From positions 6,724,901 through 6,788,900 of the forward strand of contig NC_083642.1 of NCBI RefSeq assembly GCF_963576545.1: a DNA stretch of 64,000 nucleotides. The letters are read 5' to 3'. Below the pieces are notes generated by a model. The model was not told where the DNA came from, searched no databases, and saw only the letters and a list, made by a program, of their open reading frames with translations. This DNA is from Limanda limanda. Taxonomy: Eukaryota > Chordata > Actinopteri > Pleuronectiformes > Pleuronectidae. The position numbers were made by a program, and so were the translations under genes. The stretch's first letter is position 1, and the number at the start of each line of letters is the position of its first letter. Below, piece by piece: positions 27,957-38,000 of the stretch.

Positions 27957-28020
27957 AGCAGCTCAGAGGCTCCACATGGTGACGTGTTGTTCTGACAGAA
28001 AAGAAACAACTTCATCATCA
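27957..28020 (+). repeat. left flanking copy beside the nested tandem array
   Basis: This block contains cagctcagaggc, catggtgacgtgttgtt and aaagaaacaacttcatcatc. The same three landmarks in the same order recur at about 29709-29800 on the other side of the array. The two copies therefore bracket the 200-bp tandem units. Confidence 0.75.
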
Positions 28021-28057
28021 GCCAGGTGAGAGTAGTGACTGGAACTGGTTCATCAGA

Positions 28058-29560
28058 GGTTTGTCCAGCCCTGAGAGACATGATGAGACAGGGGATGAGA
28101 CAGATGATGAGACAGATGATGAGACAGAGGATGAGACAGATACCCCCAGACTGGAGAAGACTAAAAACAACAAAAACACATCTCTCCTCACCTTAACACC
28201 ATCTCTATACCTCAACGTCAGCTTTTCTCCTCAATTAAAACTAATTCTTTAAAGGTTTGTCCATCCCTGAGAGACATGATGAGACAGATGATGAGACAGC
28301 CCTGGATGCAGAAAGATGAAGGACCCCCGTTCCTTTCCCCTGACCCCCAGACTGGAGAAGTCAAAAAACAACACAAACACATCTCCCCTCACCTTAACAC
28401 CGTCTCTTTATCTCAACGTCAACCTTTCTCCTCAATTAAAACTAATTCTTTAAAGGTTTGTCCATCCTTGAGAGACATGATGAGACAGATGATGAGACAG
28501 GTGATGAGACAGGTGATGAGACAGATGAAGAGACAGATGATGAGACAGCCCTGGATGCAGAAAGGTGAAGGACCCCCATACCGTTCCCCTGACCCCCACA
28601 GTAGAAAAGACTAAAAACAACTCAAACACATCTCCCCTCACCTTAACACCATCTCTATACCTCAACGTCAGCCTTTCTCCTCAATTAAAACGTGTTCATT
28701 AAAGGTTTTGTCCATCCCTGAGAGACATGATGAGACAGATGATGAGACAGCCCTGGGTGCAGAAAGGTAAAGGACCCCCGTTCCTTTCCTCTGACCCCCA
28801 GACTGGAGAAGACTAAAAACAACAAAAACACATCTCCCCTCACCTTAACACCGTCTCTATACCTCAACATCAGCCTTTCTCCTCAATTAAAACTTGTTCA
28901 TTAAAGGTTTGTCCATCCCTGAGAGACATGATGAGACAGAGGATGAGACAGATGATGGGACAGATGATGACACAGCTCTGGATGCAGAAAGGTGAAGGAC
29001 CCCCATACCTTTCCCCTGACCCCCAGACTGGAGAAGACTAAAAACAACACAAACACATCTCCCCTCACCTTAACACCGTCTCTTTATCTCAACGTCAACC
29101 TTTCTCCTCAATTAAAACTTGTTCATTAAAGGTGTGACCATCCCTGAGAGTCATGATGAGACAGATGATGAGACAGAGGATGAGACAGAGGATGAGACAG
29201 ATGATGAGACAGCCCTGGGGGCAGAAAGGTGAAAGACCCCCATACCTTTCCCCTGACCCTAAAAGACTAAAAACAACACAAACACATCTCCCCTCACCTT
29301 AACACCGTCTCTATATCTCAACGTCATACTTTCTCCTCATTTAAAACTCATTCATTAAAGGTTTTGTCCATCCCTTAATGACATAAATCAGATTATAAGA
29401 CGGCCCTGGGTGAGGAAAGGTGAAAGCCCCCCATACCTTCCCCCTCCTATGTAGGACCCCCAGACTAAAAACAGCACAAACACACCTCCCGTCTCTATCT
29501 CACCGTCATCTTCAATGAAAGACAATTCAATAAATGTTTGTCCATCTTTGAGTGACATAA
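28058..29560 (+). repeat. nested tandem array, units of about 200 bp with inner 11-12 bp repeats
   Basis: The phrase aggtttgtccatccctgag recurs at about 28058, 28253, 28454, 28703, 28905, 29130, 29359 and, decayed, 29534. Each unit then holds gatgagacagatgatgagac repeats, a ccctggatgcagaaaggtga block, 'cccctgacccccagactgga', a 'cacatctcccctcaccttaa' block and 'tttctcctcaattaaaact'. Spacings are 195, 201, 249, 202, 225, 229 and about 175 bp. Much of the variation comes from the number of inner gatgagacag copies. Open frames across it, rich in MRQ or SHH, are products of the repeat. The array lies between the promoters of camta1 and dnajc11. Confidence 0.92.
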
Positions 29561-29708
29561 GACAGGGTTAGGGTTATGAGACCCCCTCATACTTTCCCCC
29601 TCTAGGACCCTCCAGACTGGAAAAGACAGAAAACAACACAAACACATCTCTCCTCAGCTTAACACTGTCTCCTCTATTCTTCCTGTTTTTATAAAAGTCA
29701 ACATAAAG

Positions 29709-29800
29709 GAGCTCAGAGGCGTTGCAGGTCTGATGTGACGCTCCTGTTTAAACATGGTGACATGTTGTTTTACTAAAAAGAAACAACTTCATCATCACCA
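29709..29800 (+). repeat. right flanking copy beside the nested tandem array
   Basis: This block holds gagctcagaggc, catggtgacatgttgtt and aagaaacaacttcatcatca, matching the order at 27957-28020 with about 25 extra bases in the middle. It is followed by a decayed piece of the tandem unit (cctcacttaaaactaat, then gtttgtctattattagaaag), so the flank-plus-unit arrangement occurs twice. Confidence 0.7.
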
Positions 29801-29970
29801 GAGGATGCTTTTTTGCAGCTTTTATCCTCACTTAAAACTAATTTATTTGTGATTATTCAATGTTTGTCTATTATTAGAAAGCCCATGCACACAGGTAAAA
29901 GGCCCCCTGCTATCCTCCTCCTATGGGGGACCCCTAAAGTAAAAACAACACAAAAACATGGTTTACAATC

Positions 29971-30232
29971 ATTTCCTGTTCCTTTGTGGTTATTTTGTCT
30001 GTCTTTGAGGTTATTGTCTGTATCTTTGTGGTCATTTTGTGTCTGTTTCTGCCTCTCTCCAGTCATTTTCTGTCTCTTTGTGGTCATTATGTGTCTCTTT
30101 GTGGCCAATTTGTGTCTCCTTTGCATCACTTTGCAGCCATTTTGTGTCTCTGTGGGCATTTTGTCTTTCTTTGTGGTCAATTTGTGCCTTTTTGCGGTCA
30201 CTCAACATCACTTTGTGGTCATTATTCATTTC
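29971..30232 (+). repeat. minisatellite, 21-24 bp unit (tttgtggtcattttgtgtctc)
   Basis: About eleven degenerate copies of a unit reading roughly tttgtggtcattttgtgtct occur in a row. Because the unit lacks stops in several phases, both strands show overlapping open frames of 65-151 codons here. These are repeat artefacts, not genes. The run ends at a poly-T stretch near 30244-30266. Confidence 0.88.
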
Positions 30233-30266
30233 ATTGTGTGTTGTTTTTTTTGCGTTTTTTTTTTTT

Positions 30267-31690
30267 AACTATTCTCTATGGGATTTAAACAGTCACTCTG
30301 ACTGAGGTGAACCCATGACCTCAAAGAGACACTAAATTACCACAAGATGACAGACAATGGACGTGTTTGTTTTGGGTTACACAATCATATATAACAACAA
30401 ATACGCATACATTTTTGCATGTTTTGATTTTAAGTTTAAGTTTAGTTTATTCATTACTTTCCCAGAGACTCCTGGGTACAAATTGTCCATAGAAAAAACA
30501 AACAACCAAACGTTTGAGGCATATCAGACTGTTGTAACAGTCTGCACAGTCTGTCACTCAAGTGTCCAAATGTCAGATTACATTTTAAAAAACTGTGGAC
30601 TTGTTTGTTCCCTTGTAAACACGTCTGTCTGATTTCAGATATCAGTACCACACTGAAGGCTGCAGGGGTTTTTCCAGGAGACGTGGACAATGGGAGCTTT
30701 TGATGGAGTCCATCTAAACCGTTCTGTCGATGTGACGACCAGTTCCGTGGATGCAATCGCTTTAATTCTGCCCATTGTGCCATCAAGTCTCAAACACCTA
30801 CCATAATGGTGCAGTTATGTAGGTTTGAGAATAGTGCGGGCTGCGTTAAATGACTGCAGGCAATTTAATTACAGATCACTGTGCTTCATAGACTTTGCTT
30901 TTGGCACTTGTGTCAACTGCAGCACTTAAGGACAGCCTTCACCCGGTGTTAACAGGCCTGTGGCCACCGGTGCAGAAACGCACTGTGTGTAGTTGGAGGT
31001 GGTGGTGCTGAAAGGACAGCTCCTCTGCTGCGTGTGCTCCTCTGCTACAGTCGACGGCTCAGTGTCATCACAGAGAAAGTAATAATGAAACTAATGAAAG
31101 ACCCTAATGTAGGGAAGTGGTTTTTCTTCAACCCGTGGTCCTGATTAGCTCCTGTGTGGACAGGAAGTGGAAAATATATCCCTTTGTTTAATGTTTTTTA
31201 TGTCATTGTATTGATTTATTTGCTGCTTCTGCTTAGTTTTTTAGATTCTAGTATTTTATTTCATCGCTGCTTACCGGGACTTCAGCAATAAGTTTTGTTC
31301 CCTCTCTTGTACCCCCTTTTTTTGGAATGACCATAAATCTTGTTGAATCTTGAATCAGGTAAATAAGCTAAAATAATGTATTGACATATATTTCAAACAA
31401 CACTTAATTGTTTTTTTACCTAAAAAACTGAAAATTAAGTTACATAAATTTTGTTTAAAAAAGAAAATAAAGAAATACAAAAATTAAAATTGACTAAACA
31501 TTTAATTAATTAAATAAAACAGTTGTATGGCTTCAATGTAAAAACATCCCTTCAATATTTATTTTTATATTTATACACAATAGTAGTGTGTATGGAAAAT
31601 TTCTTATAACATCGCTGACGGTGAAAATAAAAGTTTTGATCATTAAAAGTTTCCCATAAAAAAGACACACGCTCAATAAAGAATGTAAAC
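30267..31690. other. intergenic, upstream of dnajc11
   Basis: AT-rich unique sequence with no supported exon. The open frames at 30.36-30.79 kb are short and overlap on both strands. The right half contains a degenerate LINE tail near 31.27-31.35 kb and long A- and T-rich stretches to 31.55 kb. Confidence 0.6.
31270..31352 (+). mobile_element. degenerate L2-like 3' tail
   Basis: The end reads accataaatcttgttgaatc followed by ttgaatc, the short 3'-terminal repeat typical of L2/CR1-clade elements (aataaagtttcttgaatcttgaatc in intact copies). Only the tail is visible. Confidence 0.5.
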
Positions 31691-32010
31691 ACAGTCTGGG
31701 TGTTGTAATTCAGCCCCGCCGCACGGGGGCGACAGAGGGCTTGGCCAAGTGTGTCGGGTGACGTAAATGACACGAAGAAGAAATGACCGGGTGTAAACAT
31801 GGCGTCTTCCTTGGACGAGGATGAGATCGACAGTGATGATTTCTACTCTTTGCTGAACGTCCGGAGAGAGGTACAGTAACACGCCGGGATGTGAGCACAT
31901 GTGTGTGCGGGAGCTTGGAGCTCAGACTCCGGGAACTTTCGCCGGCTCCCGCCGATCCGCGGCTCGGGTGATCCGGTTTGACGGAGGCTAAGTGGCTAGC
32001 TTGTGACCCT
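31690..32010 (+). promoter_or_regulatory. CpG-rich promoter and first exon region of dnajc11
   Basis: CpG density rises sharply around the dnajc11 start codon (gccccgccgcacgggggcga before it, and ccggctcccgccgatccgcg after the first donor). No TATA box is placed convincingly. A CpG-type promoter fits a housekeeping mitochondrial protein gene. Confidence 0.55.
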
Positions 32011-35000
32011 CGACATTGGTTTGTGTGGCTGTGACTCCTCGGTCGGTACTTTGAGAGACAACCAGACAAGTGACTGATCGGCTGCGACCTGTTAGCTGTG
32101 GTTAGCAGCTAATGCTAACCCACCGACTGTCACTTTCAGTTTCTGTGTGATTTCACCCGGACTCGCTGCTAAAGCTACTGTCCTGAAAGATTTCACCGTG
32201 CAAACAGATTATAGTGTCACCATGTGCTGTGACGTGACATCCAACTCTCACAATACACTATGTTCAATTGCTTATTTGACTTTTACTCAAATGAAGGACA
32301 CGATGACTAAAGTTTAACTAACTTGTCAAGTCTATTTTATTACGACAAATATTATAAGTCTGAAGTGAAGCTAAATCATACTTTCATTCAACAGTACTAG
32401 GGAAAAAAAAGTTTAGTCGACCCAACTTAAAGTTAGTAAACAACATGTGCACATTCTTCACACTTTTACACATTTGTTTTAATTCATTCATTTGTCGTGA
32501 ATTGTGAGATGTGCAATAAGATTAAGATACATTTATTTGTCCCAAACACATGCACAGACATGCACAAGCACACTCAGACAAGGAGGGAAATGTAACCTCT
32601 GCTTTTAACCCATCTGGTGCAGGACACACAGAGCAGTGGGCAGCCATGTACGGCGCCCGGGGAGCAGATGTTGGGGGAGTAAGGTGCCTTGCTCAGGGGC
32701 ACTAGACAGGGTAGGGAGAATCCTCTTGGATTTTTGGACAGATCAATCCAGGTTCGTCTTTTTGTTGTTTCTCCGTGGAGTCGAACCAGAGACAAACCAG
32801 AGACCTTTTCTGCCCATAGTCCAAGTTTCTGCCACTAGTCCACTAGTCCACCGCCTCTCTCCACTAGTCCTACGCCTCTCTAATAATCCAGGTACCCTGC
32901 GAAACCAGTGCTTTATAAGTTTGAGAAATATAAAGAAGCACTGTTTTTTATTTAATTAGCACTTTAAGATTTAGGTTAATGTTTTGCAATGATTGTATTT
33001 CCTTCTACACACTTAAAAAAATCTAAAACAACAGGATACATAAATCACTCAGGGGTAACCTAACTTTTTCATAAATGCAGGAAAACACAAAATATGTTAG
33101 GGTTTCTATGCCTGTGATAAAAAAAAAATCTATTTTGTTCGGTTTGGTAAAATACTTTTGCACTGTGGTCTGTTTCACCCCAAGTAATTTATAACCTATC
33201 AAATCAAAGCAACGTCTGCAACTCTCTATCTAGATTGTTGGGGACAAGTCCTCTAAACCCTGCAGGGTGTTAAAGCAGAGCTGCTGGACTTTCTTATTGA
33301 AGTTTTACGTGATCCGGAAACTATGTTGCTAGTAGCTAGTGCCGGAGTTCACCTGTAGCTACACCATGCTGTGTTTTTGTTTGCTCCTGTGTTTGTTTGT
33401 TTTTTAAGTTTTCCTGCAAGGTGTCTCTCTCACACCTTTTCAATATTTGGCTTCAGGCTACACAGGATGAACTGAAGCAAGCGTACAGGCGGTTATGCAT
33501 GCTCTATCATCCAGACAAACACCGGGACCCTGAGCTAAAAGTCCAAGCAGAACAGCTGTTTAACCTCGTACATGAAGCTTATGAAGGTGAGCAACGCTTT
33601 GCAGACATCATGCAGATGCAGCAACACATGAAGCTTATGTTATGATCTTAATTGAATTATTTAGAGACCTGAACTATATTATTTGTGGATTTTAATGGTG
33701 GATTTTCTCGGTTTCTAGTGCTCCGTGATCCACAGTCACGGGCTATCTATGATATCTATGGCAAGCGAGGACTCGATGTTGAAGGATGGGAGGTAAGTCC
33801 ATTTCTGACAGTAGTTGCTGATAATTAATTAAGTAAAACAAAGTATACTTTTTTGATATTCCAAAATTGAATGGGCTCAAAATATGTAATAGCTGTGTCT
33901 CAATTCAGGGGCAGTAATGTTCTGACGCTGCATTTTAAAGGCTCTTTCAAATGTGTCCTGTGGATAAGACGCTTGTCAAAAAGAGATTGCAGCAGCAAAG
34001 ACAAAGTCAGAGAACTCCATTCATAGATGTAGTTATCAATACAAAAGAGGTGTTATTAGTGATCTTATATTAGTGGTCAAGTGTATTTACATTGTCAACC
34101 ATAGATTTCAAATTGGCAGCTTTTTGACAGTTTTCACAAATTATTATTATTTTTTTTTAATGCAGACAGATCTATGTAGATTGGAATGCTCTTGACGGAA
34201 ATCTATAAATTCCAGTTTTGAAAAGTTTGATAATCATGTGACTTTGGACCATGTTGACGACATGGAGCATACAAATGTGATATTAAGTTTGCGTCTGATG
34301 CTCACTATGTGTTTAAAGATATCTCTTAACTTGAAGCCTGTATTCCTACCTCACGAATTCCCTGTCCCTACATGACGTCACTTCCTCAAACCTCCGTGGA
34401 ATAGTCAGTGTTTGGCTTCATCTAAAGCCCTTAATGTTCAAGAGAACAAAATATTATACTTTATATATATATATTTACACAGGGAGAACATTCTGGAGCA
34501 TGAAATACCTGTGAAATCACTCTTACTCAAACTTTTTATCTGCAACCTCTGAAGCAGCCAATCCTCTTTTTCGCTTTGCATTCAAATCATATCTTCTTGC
34601 CCCAGGTGGTGGAGAGGAAGAGAACCCCTGCAGAGATCCGAGAAGAGTATGAGCGTCTTCAGATAGAGCGAGAAGAGAGAAGACTTCAGCAAAGGACCAA
34701 CCCAAAGGTATGTTCAGGGAAGATAACAAGCCTCGTACTGAACTGAACGTAGAAAAAAAAGTAATTTAGAATCTTGTTCATATTGCGTACATTGTTAATT
34801 AACTTGGTATTCATTCCTGCACTTATTATTCACAGGGAACGATTAGTGTGGGTATCGATGCCACGGACCTCTTTGACAGATATGAGGAGGACTATGAGGA
34901 TGAGGCCGGAGGGGGAGTCCCACACGTGGAGATCAACAAGATGCACATATCACAATCCATAGAGGTGATGAGAGAATCCTCACAGGTGTTTAAGTGACGT

Positions 35001-38000
35001 AAACCATGTGTGTTTCATGTTAAAGCTGAAAGTTGTACATGTCGTCCCGCAGGCTCCTCTCACTACAAAAGACACAGCCGTTTTGTCCGGCTCCCTGTCG
35101 ACCCACAATGGAAATGGAGGTGGCAACATTAACTTGGCCTTGAGAAGAGTCACCTCGGCGAAGGGCTGGGGAGAGGTACGCTGCATTCTCCCTGGGCACC
35201 ACACATGCTCCATTTGTAATTTCATACGATGGCAAACTGGGACAGATTTTTCTGTCACACTTCCTGTGTCCTCCTCTTCACAAAACATCTGTCTGGCTGT
35301 GTGGTACAACATGCACTGACATTTTGTCATTTGTCATTTGTGTGACGCAGGTAGAGTTAGGTGCTGGAGACACCCACGGACCTCTCTTAGGGATGAAGAT
35401 ATTCCGAAACTTAACACCTCGATGGTAGGTTTTTGAAGTGCCAGGCAAAAGTTGTGTATTTTTTTTTTTAACCACAGCTTGAAGCATGATTTTGTTGACC
35501 TCTTTTCTCTTAGCTTTGTGACGGCTCAGTGCGGCCTGCAGTTCTCATCTCGAGGCGTGCGTCCCGGGGTCACCACGGTTCTGGCCCGTCACCTAGACAA
35601 GAACACTATGGGCTACCTGCAGTGGCGGTGGGGGATCCAGTCCTCTATGAACACCAGCATCGTCAGGGACACCAAGAGCAGCCATTTCACCTTCGCAGTG
35701 CAGGTCAGCAGCCAGCGGTTCTATTTAGTGGCCAAGACGCCATTAAATCAACACACGCTTGTCAGGGTTGTGTCTGAACATTTACTCTTTGTCTCTGCAG
35801 ATTGGCATTCCTCAAACTTTTATGATGATGAGCTACCAGTACAAGTTCCAAGATGACGATCAGACGAAGATTAAAGGCTCCGTAAAGTATGCTGTCATTG
35901 TGTAGTGTGCAATATCAAGACCACAATGTAGGTCATAATTATATATTTGTTTTGGTGAATCTGTTATACATCATAGTGAGTTGTGCTTTCAAGTGAGAAA
36001 ATTCGATCAAAGTCAATTCCAGTCTTGAGTGCAGGATAAGAGGCAGCGGCCCCGTCTTTGTGTTGCAGATCCGGTTTCTTCGGCACCGTGGTGGAGTACG
36101 GTATTGAGAGGAAGATCAGTCGACACAGCGTCCTGGGGGCCACCGTCAGTGTGGGAGTGCCTCAAGGTGTCTCCCTCAAGATCAAGTAAGTGTGTCTCTT
36201 TGCTCCCATTTGCCTGGTTGGTGTAGATTCCAGAGGGTTTTCTCCTATATCGCTGATGCCATGGCGCTCCATGAGAATAAAGACATAAGATAATAAGCCA
36301 TTCAGATGCAATGTAGTGTTATGATATGATGTTTATAAGGATATCCAGGATATCTCAAGATAAATGCTCTTTTTTTAAGAATGTCTCTGATTGATTGCGT
36401 GGCTGTAAATTTTGAGCGAGACACAATATCACTAAAACCACTTATTATTTGCTGAGTTGCACTTTTAGAAATATGCAAAACAGTTTGCATGTAAAGAAAC
36501 AAGGATGCTAGTTTGTGTTCAACTGAACTCGCTCTTCATGGGCCCGTGCTTCACTTTCCTGTTGGTGATGTGGCAACATAATTTCTTTCTTCTGTTCAAA
36601 TGTTATGTCACCAAAGTCAGACAGTTCACTGTCTATCTGAGAGTATGTATTTTTCAATTGATGGCATTTTCAGTTTAAGGCAGAAAGCTCTACGTAGCTG
36701 AGACAATACAAAAGTTTATCATTTTTTCAATGTGTTTTCTTGCCTGTCTGTTCTTGCCTGCCCGCAGACTAAACAGAGCCAGCCAGACGTACTTCTTCCC
36801 GATTCACCTGACCGACCAGCTGCTGCCGAGTGCTGTATTTTATGCCACAGTTGGACCATTGGTTTTCTACCTCGCCATCCAGCGGCTTGTTATCCGGCCT
36901 TACGTGCGGGCCCAGAAGGAGGAGTAAGAAACCTTCATTTTTAAGTCGGTTGATTCATGCAAGAAATGTTATTGGAAGTAGCACCGCATGTATTATTATG
37001 GCTGGATTTTACGAGTTCATTTTTATATCTCCATTTATCTTCAAACTCAACAGAGACTTGGAGAAGCACCGGGAGAGCTCGGCCTCTAATATTGCCAGAA
37101 AAAAACAGGAAGCAGAAGGAGCAGTGAGTGTTTTACAGGCTGAATTGCAGCTCTGGTGATAATCCTAGATTGTGGTTTAGTTTTAGATAAGAGATGCAGG
37201 TATTTGCTGTTGACTTTCAAGAAACATTATAAATCCCAGGACATTCAGACGAAGGGGCTGAGTCTCATTGAATTTCATTTGTTTAATCCATATGATCCAT
37301 AGGAAATCTGATTGTTTTTGTCTTCCTCTCTGTCCCTTTCTCATCTCCTAAGGTCTTGCTCATGCAGGAGTCTGTGCGCAGGATAATTGAAACTGAGGAG
37401 TCCAGAATGGGTAAGATCAGTCATATTTAAAGGATGAGCTTATGTTTTACAGCAGGTTATGAAACAGTTTGATTGTTTTATATCTCTTTTACAACAAAAT
37501 TAACGGGTATATGCAGGATTTTGTTTTAAACACGGGTAATAAGGTGTTTGGCAACTGACTCCTTTCCCATCTCTAGCAGAGGAAGTTGCCTTTTTTGTTT
37601 TATTTCCCCGGGGAGTCATGTTTGACCGGATTTCAATGCACTGTCCATAGCAGACGTGCTTTGTGGACACTGATAATATTCAGGTGGAGATATGGGCAGA
37701 TTTTTAATCAGGATTAAAACAGTTGATAGACTAATAGATCTCAGTGGATTTTTTTTAATGATCCATTTTCCGACTGGTGGTTATCGGGCCGTTTTAGTTG
37801 CCTCTCAGCAGACAGTGTAATTTTCACCTGGGGGAGTTTGGAAAGGGATAATTTGGCGTATGACACCTGTGACAGTAGAGGTTGCTTTGATTTTAGTGTC
37901 ATCAGAGGTCCCCTAGACTTAACACTTTTAGATTAACAATTAATAGCTGTGTGTGTACTTGTACTTCTATATTTGTGAGGACCATTTTGAGCATAGACCT

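Noticed and set aside
27351..28081. Two overlapping minus-strand frames of 137-138 codons around the camta1 start
   Set aside because: They are GC-rich promoter shadows; only the 15-codon exon at 27683-27727 matches the family and has a proper donor.
28061..28870. Several MRQ-rich and SHH-rich open frames, and the idea of a CRISPR-like array
   Set aside because: They are frames through the tandem repeat. There are no unique spacers of constant length, and the genome is a vertebrate one.
29813..30268. A 151-codon open frame on the + strand, and 114-codon frame on the minus strand
   Set aside because: Both are produced by the 21-24 bp minisatellite, which has no stops in several phases; the protein is a repeat of the same few residues.
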